DNA from: JBFXDW01 sp050180745
Lineage (GTDB): Bacteria > Pseudomonadota > Alphaproteobacteria > UBA9219
DNA length: 32,209 nucleotides
NCBI GenBank assembly: GCA_050180745.1
Contig: JBFXDW010000005.1
Coordinates: forward strand, 1-32,209
Direction of reading: 5' to 3'
Position numbers and translations under genes: made by a program. The notes under the pieces were generated by a model. That model did not search any database. It was not told the DNA's origin and saw only the letters and a list, made by a program, of their open reading frames with translations. Positions 23,755-30,256 of this stretch are shown piece by piece. Within the stretch, counting starts at the first letter, position 1. The number at the start of each line of letters is the position of its first letter.

Positions 23755-24078
23755 CTAAGGGCGTATTTCCGCAATACGGCTTAACTCTACAATGTCAAAC
23801 AGCCGACAGATATCTTTATTAGGTTTTTCAATAATGAACTCAGCCTTTTTCTCTTTCACACGCCGTAGAATACGGATCAAAACCCCTAGCCAGTGGCTAT
23901 CCATCCGCAACACATCAGCAAAATTCATACGTACCGCCGTAACCTCACCAGTATCAACCAAAGAGGTGATTTGATAGACAAGTTGCTCCCCTTCCTTATG
24001 CTGATGGAAAGTTAAAACGCCACTGATATAGACGGCCAAGTCATTATCCTCGCGGCGAAACTTAAAGGGCATTGTCAT
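23755..24078 (-). CDS. STAS-domain anti-anti-sigma protein
   Basis: The 107-residue single-domain protein follows the RsbV/SpoIIAA pattern: an N-terminal strand pair (DLAVYISGVLTFHQHKEGEQLVYQI), then VRMNFADVLRMDSHWLGVLIRILRRVKEKKAEFIIEKPNKDICRLFDIVELSRIAEI. The conserved phospho-Ser region reads MDSHWLGVL, with Ser in the expected place after Asp and Trp in place of the usual small residue. It begins 3 nt after the phosphatase stop, so the genes are co-translated. It should bind the HATPase when dephosphorylated. Confidence 0.85.
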   Translation of the reverse strand: MTMPFKFRREDNDLAVYISGVLTFHQHKEGEQLVYQITSLVDTGEVTAVRMNFADVLRMDSHWLGVLIRILRRVKEKKAEFIIEKPNKDICRLFDIVELSRIAEIRP

Positions 24079-24081
24079 ACA

Positions 24082-25272
24082 CTATCTCCTTTGCATAGTC
24101 ACAAGCGTTAAATCATCAACAAGAGACCCTTCCGGCGCTAACGAAGCAGCCAGATCGGGACTACGTAGATTTGCTTTTTGAAGAATCTCTTTTGGTTCTT
24201 CAGATAAACTCTCGGACCAGCCATCGCTGTAGAACACAAGCGCATCACCCTTATTTAATTCTATTGTTTCTGTTGTCAAAGAGACAACCCCAGACCCCAA
24301 AGGCAGACCTCGTGTTTTCAGCTCTTGCACAAAGCCATCCTTGATAACAAGAGGATAGGGTATTCCCGACCCCGCATAACGAACTTCGCCCGTGCTTTTC
24401 TGGAAAGTCATCGCGACGGCTCCAGCAAATAACTGACCAAAAGATATCTTGGCCATAGCCGCATCAAGCTTTCCTAGGAAAGCTCCCGGATCCAAAAGCT
24501 CGTTATGATATTCTTGAACTAAACAATCGACACGCAACGCATTAATGGCTCCCGCCAACCCATGCGCGCTCGCATCCACAAGAACCAGCGCCAAATGATC
24601 ATCATCCATTTTTCGCAAGGACCATAAGTCACCACCGATTTCATCATGAGGACGATAAACAGACGAGAAGTTCAGACCAAATTCATTTGATAGTTCGTCA
24701 ATCTTTTCCTCTGGCGGCAAGACAGCATCAAGGAAAGAATGTGTAATCTCAATATGTGCCTGAATACGATTGCGAAAGTCGAACAAAACACGCGACGAAA
24801 TAGCACTTCGTAAATGAGCTTTGATCCTCGCTTTAAGCTCATCCAAATGAAAGGGACGGCTCACAACGTCCGTTGCACCAAGATTAAAACAGCGCACCCG
24901 ATCATCCTCACCTCGCAATCCCGTTTGTACCAAGATAGACAAACGATCAAAGCTTGGATTAGCACGCAACTGACGCATCAGTTCTAGCCCATCCATTTTA
25001 GGCATGCGGATATCAAGCAGAATTAAATCGAGTTGAAAGCGAGTGATAAGCTCTAAAGCCTCTATACCATCTTCGGCCTCATCAACAATTCCGATTCCCA
25101 GCTTCTCACAGACATTTCTCAAAAGCACACGATTCGTAGGGTCATCATCCACAATGACCACGTGCGCACGTGAAAATTCCATGGGTATTTCTTCAGTAGA
25201 TATAGATGGCTTTAACACGCTAACAGGCTCACACTCAAAGAGAAAACAAGCTTCTTTATTAAGCCTTTTCAT
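24082..25272 (-). CDS. Response regulator with PP2C (SpoIIE/RsbU) phosphatase output
   Basis: It would dephosphorylate the STAS protein in response to an input at its receiver. The 396-residue protein has a receiver (about 37-155) with DDD at 42-44, phospho-acceptor Asp87 in LILLDIRMPKMDG and Thr117, but the conserved Lys is Arg139 (DVVSRPF). A linker helix follows, then a PP2C-like domain (about 195-395) with metal-site DEIGGDLW (210-217), VDASAHGLAGA (232-242) and the final DDLTLV. The start may be 25272 (AAGG upstream) or the ATG 30 codons later, directly before the receiver. It is first in the three-gene partner-switch operon. The Lys-to-Arg change may alter receiver switching. Confidence 0.92.
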   Translation of the reverse strand: MKRLNKEACFLFECEPVSVLKPSISTEEIPMEFSRAHVVIVDDDPTNRVLLRNVCEKLGIGIVDEAEDGIEALELITRFQLDLILLDIRMPKMDGLELMRQLRANPSFDRLSILVQTGLRGEDDRVRCFNLGATDVVSRPFHLDELKARIKAHLRSAISSRVLFDFRNRIQAHIEITHSFLDAVLPPEEKIDELSNEFGLNFSSVYRPHDEIGGDLWSLRKMDDDHLALVLVDASAHGLAGAINALRVDCLVQEYHNELLDPGAFLGKLDAAMAKISFGQLFAGAVAMTFQKSTGEVRYAGSGIPYPLVIKDGFVQELKTRGLPLGSGVVSLTTETIELNKGDALVFYSDGWSESLSEEPKEILQKANLRSPDLAASLAPEGSLVDDLTLVTMQRR

Positions 25273-25319
25273 TTAAATAAGCCTTAACAAGATGCATATC
25301 GGCTTATTACAGACAAGGA

Positions 25320-25727
25320 TTAGTTCATGCCATGTTCATTAAAAAAGGAAGAATATTTCTTATCGGTCCCCATAATATGATTAGTCAACCAATCGCGTAA
25401 GAAATTCATCACATCCGTACTTAGCATCAAAGCCCCAGCATCAAATTTCTTCTTAAAATCAACGATTTTATCGACGAACGCCTTATGCTCGACCATATGC
25501 GAGAATTTACCTAGATAGTTAAATTCCTCGAAATACTTCTCTTCGAAGGAGAAATGCTCCTCCGTATAGGAAGCTAACTCATCCAAAATACCCCCGAGCT
25601 TTTCTTTTGTTTCCTGAGCAATCATAGAATCATAAAGCTCGTTAATGTAGGAGATCAATTTCTTATGCTGCGCATCAATAGATTGCACATGAACGCTGTA
25701 GTTATCTTTCCATTCGATCAACAGCAT
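25320..25727 (-). CDS. Bacteriohemerythrin
   Basis: It is a four-helix di-iron protein that reversibly binds O2, or possibly senses it. All seven ligands are present in the 135-residue protein: His21, His58, Glu62, His77, His81, His117 and Asp122, in the usual contexts (DAQHKKL, EEHFSFEE, HMVEHKAF, NHIMGTDKKY). It is a stand-alone domain, so an O2 carrier or scavenger role is likely. It stands upstream of the partner-switch operon on the same strand with a 47-nt gap, and near cydAB in the genome, which fits life at low or changing O2. Confidence 0.95.
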   Translation of the reverse strand: MLLIEWKDNYSVHVQSIDAQHKKLISYINELYDSMIAQETKEKLGGILDELASYTEEHFSFEEKYFEEFNYLGKFSHMVEHKAFVDKIVDFKKKFDAGALMLSTDVMNFLRDWLTNHIMGTDKKYSSFFNEHGMN

Positions 25728-25797
25728 AAGAGGCGCCTCTTCATTTCATTCAAATGATACCCTCCCAAGGGTAAGAAATGATGCTTAAGAAGACATT

Positions 25798-25835
25798 AAA
25801 AAAAGGGCCTGCTGGAATAGTCCCAAACAGGCCCT
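25798..25835 (-). terminator. Rho-independent terminator of rpsU
   Basis: Read on the minus strand, AGGGCCTG and CAGGCCCT form a perfect 8-bp stem with a 16-nt loop, followed by a run of Ts. It starts 29 nt after the rpsU stop. Confidence 0.85.
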
Positions 25836-25864
25836 CTCAAAGCACTCAAAATGCTAGGAAAGAT

Positions 25865-26068
25865 CTAGAATCCTTCGCGTTCCTTGCGCTTCCGCTCAAC
25901 CTTGCGAGCGCGACGAACGGCCTCGGCTTGCTCACGCGCGCGCTTTTCTGAGGGCTTCTCATAATTCCGGCGGAGTTTCATTTCACGAAACACGCCTTCA
26001 CGTTGAAGCTTTTTCTTGAGCACACGAAGCGCCTGATCAACATTATTATCACGTACTGAAACTTGCAC
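25865..26068 (-). CDS. rpsU: Small ribosomal subunit protein S21
   Basis: S21 assists the 30S subunit in mRNA recognition. From the GTG at 26068 the product has 67 residues: VQVSVRDNNVDQALRVLKKK and then the basic tail YEKPSEKRAREQAEAVRRARKVERKRKEREG, matching alphaproteobacterial S21. The GTG has a strong AAGGAGGGG 6-8 nt upstream. A start at 26137 would add 23 residues not found in the family. A TATAAA lies upstream on the minus strand near 26100. The gene is single and ends in the terminator at 25798-25835. Confidence 0.95.
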   Translation of the reverse strand: MQVSVRDNNVDQALRVLKKKLQREGVFREMKLRRNYEKPSEKRAREQAEAVRRARKVERKRKEREGF

Positions 26069-26215
26069 GCCGATCCCCTCCTTACGGGAAAAGTGGTTGG
26101 TTTTATAAGGTGTTAGCCGCAAAAAGAGGCAAAACACCTACTCCTTGAGCCTCGGATAAGACTCAAAGCACACTGCTCTGATAGCACAATCAAAGGCTTA
26201 GGGGAAATGTTTTCT

Positions 26216-26520
26216 TAATCGGGGGGCAGGGATCGGAGGTCGGGGAATTAAACAAGCATTTAGCATTTGGCATTTAGGATTTAGGGGGGGCTTTCTATTT
26301 CTATTTCGTTTTCTCTCCCACCTCTCATTCCCTTCCACCGTCATCACGAGGAATGAATGTTTCGCGGAAACGGAACATGAATGACGTTGTGATTCAGTCC
26401 CTTATCTGCAACGTTCCTGAAAGATTATATTTCTCGGTCTGGATCACCACGCTTCGCACGCTAACGCATTCCTAAATGCTAAATGCCAAATGCTAAATGC
26501 TTGTTTCCCCGATCCCCGAG
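26216..26520. repeat. Dispersed repeat copy 4 with long heptamer-built inverted ends
   Basis: The left arm (26240-26279) and right arm (26470-26512) are near-perfect inverted repeats of about 40 bp built from 7-bp units (AAATGCT, AAATGCC); the right arm has one extra unit. Outside the arms are CCCCGA/TCGGGG runs. Inside are the family core features: GGGGGGGCTTTCTATTTC, TTTCTCTCCC and CCGTCATCACGAGG, plus an ATGTT/AACAT...ATGACG palindrome. It ends at the base before the sspB stop codon. It fills the gene-free stretch upstream of rpsU (26138-26520). Confidence 0.8.
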
Positions 26521-26997
26521 TCACTTCTTCCTGAACTGATCCAGACTGATGACCTCTCCACGTTTTTCGCCTGCTTTAGACGAAGCGGGATCACCGCTTT
26601 CAGATGCAGAAGAGGAATCTTCTTCAACCTCCTCCGCCATCGAGACAAGCTGAAACTGAAGAGCAAAATTCACAGCCGGATCAGCAAAAGTCGTAATTGC
26701 CGCAAAAGGAATCGTCAAACGCTCCTTCACGTTATTGAAGCTCAAAATCACACTGAACGCCTCATCTTCAACAGTCAGGCCAAAAAACTGATGCTGAAGA
26801 ACGATAGTCATCTCGCCCTTATATTTTTCCCGCAAATGGTCAGGAATATCGACACCTTCAGCATTCGTTAGAAAGGAAATATAAAAATGATGGTCGCCAG
26901 GAAGACCATTTTGCACAACCTTGCGCATAGCTTTACGAACAACATCGCGCAGCGCATCTTCAATCAAACCATCATAACGGATAAGGTCTTCAGACAT
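26521..26997 (-). CDS. sspB: ClpXP adaptor SspB, alphaproteobacterial type
   Basis: SspB binds ssrA-tagged proteins and hands them to ClpXP. The 158-residue protein has a conserved substrate-binding domain (about 1-120: LIRYDGLIEDALRDVVRKAMRKV, HHFYISFLTNAEGVDIPDHLREKYKGEMTIVLQHQF, FSVILSFNNVKERLTIPFAAITTFADP, FALQF), then an acidic Ser/Glu-rich linker and a short basic C-terminal motif (EVISLDQFRKK) of the kind that docks on ClpX. It lies immediately downstream of ssrA on the same strand, so tag and adaptor are physically linked. Repeat copy 4 touches its stop codon. Confidence 0.93.
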   Translation of the reverse strand: MSEDLIRYDGLIEDALRDVVRKAMRKVVQNGLPGDHHFYISFLTNAEGVDIPDHLREKYKGEMTIVLQHQFFGLTVEDEAFSVILSFNNVKERLTIPFAAITTFADPAVNFALQFQLVSMAEEVEEDSSSASESGDPASSKAGEKRGEVISLDQFRKK

Positions 26998-27069
26998 TAA
27001 CTTTCCACTTTTTCTTAAACACTAAACAAAAGGACCGTAAGAGCCCACCTCAAGATCTCGATTTTTAGC

Positions 27070-27395
27070 ACGCAATCTTAAGCGGAGGGAGTTTCTGTTG
27101 CCCGGCACCCCCTCCAAAACCGCGCAAAGTCGCTAACGACCCTTATTCCGCAAAGCGGAGGTTAGGCAGCAACAGCAACTTCGCTCATGTCAACATTGTC
27201 GTTGGCACTTGTAAAGATTGACCCGATATCGGCGGTATCATGCCGAGCAAAAACTCTATTTTTACTACTCACGTCGATCCTGTTTCGCCCCCATAAAGCT
27301 GTAAATGCCTGTTTATTATGGTGGAGGCGCCGGGTACCGCCCCCGGGTCCGTCGAGCTTATTCTATAAAGCGTTTATTGCCATAGTTGGAAAAAA
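27070..27395 (-). ncRNA. ssrA: Circularly permuted two-piece tmRNA
   Basis: Read on the minus strand, the acceptor piece comes first and ends CGCCTCCACCA at 27319. A 26-nt intervening segment (27318-27293) follows. The coding piece starts GGGGGCGAAACAGGATCGACG at 27292. GGGGGCG pairs with CGCCTCC as the tRNA-like acceptor stem. The reading frame at 27206-27162 is GCC AAC GAC ... GCC TAA, giving the tag ANDNVDMSEVAVAA, ending in the AVAA expected for alphaproteobacteria (Caulobacter tag AANDNFAEEFAVAA). After the tag are CCTCCGCTTTGCGG and GGAGGG/CTCCCTCC pseudoknot-type stems. The outer boundaries are approximate. sspB follows directly. Confidence 0.95.
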
Positions 27396-27404
27396 TCCCA
27401 ACGA

Positions 27405-27432
27405 TCTATATATACACTATCAACGATGGCAA
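27405..27432 (-). promoter_or_regulatory. Candidate ssrA promoter
   Basis: On the minus strand TTGCCA (27432-27427) and TATAGA (27410-27405) are spaced by 16 nt. They are followed by a GTTGG/CCAAC hairpin at the presumed RNA 5' end. The divergent ThyX-like gene starts at 27531. Confidence 0.5.
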
Positions 27433-27530
27433 TTAAAGGTTAATCGCATCCAATTTCGTTTTCAGCCTTGATCCAGCAGGGCAACTATGGCCCAATCAAC
27501 GAGTATCCCCGACACAAAAAGAGGCGAATC

Positions 27531-28931
27531 ATGGCTCACGAGGTTTTTATCATCGACGATCAGCACCCCGAAGATTTGGCAATGCTTCAAGCGCTTTACT
27601 CTCGCAGCCCCGCCAGCGTCGTCACTCATCTTGAAAAGCTCAAAGAGTCCGGTAGCGGCAAATTTATGGATCAGTATTATGTTGGCTATGGCCATGCCTC
27701 GATTGGAGATTGCGGCAGCACAACTTGCTTTATCGAACAAGTCTCTATGCTCGTCGCCAAGGCGGTACAGGAAAACCCGCTCTATAACGGTCAGGAAGCT
27801 TCAACACGCTATCTCGATTATGCTCAACAGGAAATCATTGATCCCTATGAGCATCCTGCCAGCCGCGAGATTCAAAATCGCTGGAAAGAAATCTACAACG
27901 ATCTCATTGAAAAACTACAGCGTGGCTTGCAAGCACAAAACCCCTTTAGCGCGGCTAAATACAAAAATGAAAAAGTCTGGGAAAACACCCTTAACGCACG
28001 AAGCTTCGATATTGCGCGCGCTTTATTACCAATAGGCACGACTACTCTTCTGAGCTGGAGCACGTCCCTGCGGCAAGCCCGCGACAATCTACGCCGCCTT
28101 AAACATCATCCTCTCAAGGAAGTCCGTGAGGTTGCTCAAACGACATTTGCCAAGCTGAAGGAGGCCTATCCGCACAGCTTCCGTGGCGATGAAATGAATA
28201 TGGATAAGGAGCTCCCTCGCGACGAATATGCAAAGACCTACAGTGTCCGCAATCATTTTATTTCGGCTGATGATATCAATCAACAATTCAACATAACTGA
28301 AAAAGAGTGGAACGCGCTCAAGAAAGGCGAGCTCATTGCCCGCCGGAACGCCATCGACATCGATAGCATGCGGATCAGTGAGCACAATCTCTTAAAGGAA
28401 CGTCCCTCAACCGCACCGTTACCATGGCGACTAGAGAGTTATGGAAGATATAACTTCCTCTTCTTCCTTGATTTCGGCTCTTTCCGTGACATTCAGCGCC
28501 ATCGCAATGGCGTATGTCAAATCCCATTGGTAGAACCGCGCTTTGGTATTCATCCATGGTATTTAGCTCAATGCCAAAAACTCTTATCCAGCGCCGATTA
28601 TCAACAACTTTTGCAAGATATCTCGAGCCAATTTGACGAAATTGATATCCTGAAAGAAAAAGGAATTCAAACGGACCTGCTCAACAATCAATATCTTTAT
28701 CCCATGGGAACTATGGCGCTGGTACATGCCTCCTATTCCTTGCCGCAAGCTCTTTACGTAGGCGAGCTACGTTCAGGGAAAACGGTGCATGGCTCCTTAC
28801 GCCCCATCGCTCAAAAGATACTAAAGGTACTGGCAACGGACTTTCCTGACATGGCTCTTTATGGAGACATGGAAGAAGAGGGGATTGATGCCAAGCGTGG
28901 CGAGCAGACAATCTCGATGAAAGAAGGCTAA
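27531..28931 (+). CDS. Tandem-domain ThyX-like protein
   Basis: The 466-residue protein contains two ThyX-like halves (about 1-230 and 295-460). ThyX is the flavin-dependent thymidylate synthase. Half 1 has GHASIGDCGSTTCFIEQVSMLVAKAV (54-79), QEASTRY (88-94, compare NExSxRY) and LLPIGTTTLLSWSTSLRQARDNL, but no RHR. Half 2 has FRDIQRHRNGVCQ (318-330, with RHR at 323-325), LYPMGTMALVHASYSLPQALYVGELRSGKTVHGSLRPIAQKI, but no SxRY. Single-domain ThyX proteins are about 220-250 residues, so length and split signature point to a fused or duplicated, possibly repurposed enzyme. I start at the ATG at 27531 (GAGG upstream); a frame opening at 27468 has no support. It is divergent from ssrA. Confidence 0.8.
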   Translation: MAHEVFIIDDQHPEDLAMLQALYSRSPASVVTHLEKLKESGSGKFMDQYYVGYGHASIGDCGSTTCFIEQVSMLVAKAVQENPLYNGQEASTRYLDYAQQEIIDPYEHPASREIQNRWKEIYNDLIEKLQRGLQAQNPFSAAKYKNEKVWENTLNARSFDIARALLPIGTTTLLSWSTSLRQARDNLRRLKHHPLKEVREVAQTTFAKLKEAYPHSFRGDEMNMDKELPRDEYAKTYSVRNHFISADDINQQFNITEKEWNALKKGELIARRNAIDIDSMRISEHNLLKERPSTAPLPWRLESYGRYNFLFFLDFGSFRDIQRHRNGVCQIPLVEPRFGIHPWYLAQCQKLLSSADYQQLLQDISSQFDEIDILKEKGIQTDLLNNQYLYPMGTMALVHASYSLPQALYVGELRSGKTVHGSLRPIAQKILKVLATDFPDMALYGDMEEEGIDAKRGEQTISMKEG

Positions 28932-28933
28932 CT

Positions 28934-28954
28934 TGTCGCATATAATGCGACAAA
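28934..28954. terminator. Perfect palindrome after the ThyX-like gene
   Basis: TTGTCGCAT and ATGCGACAA form a 9-bp perfect stem with an ATA loop, starting 2 nt after the stop. No strong T-run follows. It also abuts the -35 box (28957) of the parDE operon, so it could equally be an operator for the antitoxin. Confidence 0.6.
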
Positions 28955-28956
28955 TT

Positions 28957-28985
28957 TGACTTTCTTAAAAAAAGAACCTATAAAT
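28957..28985 (+). promoter_or_regulatory. Promoter of the parD-parE-GNAT operon
   Basis: TTGACT (28957-28962) and TATAAA (28980-28985) with a 17-nt spacer, 36 nt before the antitoxin ATG. This is the closest consensus match in the window. Confidence 0.7.
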
Positions 28986-29020
28986 AAATCTCGTTTGTAT
29001 ATGCAGATAAGGTGGTTTTT

Positions 29021-29293
29021 ATGTTATCTACACGCATTAATGCTCGTCTTTCGGGTCCTCTGGCCGAATTTATAAATCACATGACAGGAAAAGACGGCCT
29101 TTACGAAACACCAAGCGAGTATATACGGGATTTAATTCGCCGTGACATGAAAGAACAAGAAAACTTCTTGGTTCAAGAGTCTATTATGGCAGGGTATAGA
29201 GACCTTGAAAAAGAGATGGTTATAAAATCTACAGGCGATTTTAAAAAAGACCTAGAGATTCTGGCTAAAAAAGAAGTCAATGAATGGCTGTAA
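29021..29293 (+). CDS. parD: ParD-family antitoxin
   Basis: The 90-residue protein has an N-terminal ribbon-helix-helix (STRINARLSGPLAEFINHMTGKDGLYETPSEYIRDLIRRDMK) typical of CC2985/ParD antitoxins and a long charged helix that wraps the toxin. I start at the ATG at 29021, where AAGGTGG is 5 nt upstream; a GTG at 29012 overlaps that site. It overlaps the toxin gene by 10 nt. It likely represses the promoter at 28957-28985. Confidence 0.88.
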   Translation: MLSTRINARLSGPLAEFINHMTGKDGLYETPSEYIRDLIRRDMKEQENFLVQESIMAGYRDLEKEMVIKSTGDFKKDLEILAKKEVNEWL

Positions 29294-29643
29294 AACAAAA
29301 AGCATTCTTTACTATCACGCGTCACGCTCTCCTAACTATTCAAGTTATCCATAATTATTCAAAAGAAGAGTATGGAGATAAGATTGCAGACCAATACATA
29401 GCAACCCTCTACAAAACCATAATGTTGGCAGCCGCCTCTCCTGATCTAGGACGCAAATATCGGGCAGCGCCTTTCTTAATGTTACCAACGGGCAAGCATT
29501 TTATCATCTATGACAAAACAAAAAATGGAATTGTCATCCTCGCTATCCTCCATCAAAGCCAGCATATCGAAGATATTATTCAAAACATGAAAGCCCGATA
29601 TATTTCTGAAATAGCCGCAATCAGAGAAAAGCATAAACAATGA
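29284..29643 (+). CDS. parE: ParE-family toxin
   Basis: The 119-residue protein has the ParE fold: an N-terminal helix hairpin (LLTIQVIHNYSKEEYGDKIADQYIATLYKTIMLAAASPDLGRKYR), then a beta sheet (FLMLPTGKHFIIYDKTKNGIVILAILHQSQHIEDII). The FxxYxxxxxxIxILxILHxSxxI pattern is the ParE signature. ParE toxins usually poison DNA gyrase. It is a bit longer than typical ParE (about 95-100) because of a helical C-terminal tail. It overlaps parD by 10 nt and the GNAT gene by 4 nt (ATGA). Confidence 0.88.
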   Translation: MAVKQKAFFTITRHALLTIQVIHNYSKEEYGDKIADQYIATLYKTIMLAAASPDLGRKYRAAPFLMLPTGKHFIIYDKTKNGIVILAILHQSQHIEDIIQNMKARYISEIAAIREKHKQ

Positions 29644-30119
29644 ATTTATTCACTATTCACCACCTTGCTGATCGGCCTGAATTTATCCCCGTCTGCGCGG
29701 CGTGGGGCTATGGCGAGTGGGGATCACAGCTTGACGACAGTTCACTCGGGCTCGCCATTGAACGTTTTCAAAAACGAAGCCAGAAAGAGCACATACCATG
29801 CACATTTGTGGCTCTTGCGGAGGAAAAACCTGCAGGCATGATTTCTCTGATTGAAAATAATCTTAAAGATACTTCTGATCTTTCATCACGGATTTCATCT
29901 GTCTTTGTTCATCCCACCTATCGCCACAAGGGCTTTGCACACGCTCTACTTAATAGGATCGAACAAGAAGCCTTGCGATTAGGCATAGAAACACTTTACC
30001 TACACACAGAAACGGCAGAAGGCCTTTATAAAGCCGCCGGATTTCTTACGATAGAAGCCGTGAGTACCAAATGGGGACCGGGCGTACTGATGAACAAACG
30101 GCTTATAAAGGACACTTAG
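29640..30119 (+). CDS. GNAT-family N-acetyltransferase
   Basis: It transfers acetyl from acetyl-CoA to an unknown amine. The 159-residue protein has the GNAT core: PAGMISLIENNLKDTSDLSSRISSVFVHPTYRHKGFAHALLNRIEQEALRLGIETLYLHTE, with the CoA-binding RHKGFA loop, and the motif B GLYKAAGFL. Its ATG overlaps the parE stop by 4 nt, so it is translated as the third gene of the operon. It looks like a general small-molecule or peptide acetyltransferase, not a TacT-type tRNA toxin (those pair with a DUF1778 antitoxin). It is convergent with rpoD. Confidence 0.85.
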   Translation: MNLFTIHHLADRPEFIPVCAAWGYGEWGSQLDDSSLGLAIERFQKRSQKEHIPCTFVALAEEKPAGMISLIENNLKDTSDLSSRISSVFVHPTYRHKGFAHALLNRIEQEALRLGIETLYLHTETAEGLYKAAGFLTIEAVSTKWGPGVLMNKRLIKDT

Positions 30120-30159
30120 ACACCAAGGTGAGAAAGCTCACTGGCTGCTTGGGGAACAG

Positions 30160-30247
30160 GCACACCTCGTGATGACGGAAAAATTTTGAAGGATTGAGAA
30201 AGAAAGAAATAGGAAGCCCCCTGAATCCTGAATGCCGAATCCTTACT
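30160..30247 (-). repeat. Dispersed repeat copy 5, after rpoD stop
   Basis: It contains CCTCGTGATGACGG, then an A-rich stretch almost identical to 187-232 (ATTTTGA ... GAGA ... AGAAA.AGGAAG), then heptamer units CCTGAATCCTGAATGCCGAAT at 30222-30241. It ends about 15 bases from the rpoD stop. Confidence 0.75.
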
Positions 30248-30256
30248 GCTCCCTTC

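Noticed and set aside
26497..26871. Plus-strand 124-residue ORF
   Set aside because: It lies antisense to sspB and starts within repeat copy 4.
27187..27471. Plus-strand ORF across the ssrA region
   Set aside because: It is antisense to the tmRNA gene, whose acceptor stem, tag and pseudoknots explain the sequence.
27468..27530. N-terminal extension of the ThyX-like protein
   Set aside because: No ribosome binding site, no homology to the ThyX N-terminus; the ATG at 27531 has GAGG upstream.
29343..29352. GTTATCCATA, a DnaA-box-like sequence
   Set aside because: Single site inside parE; no neighbours, so likely chance.
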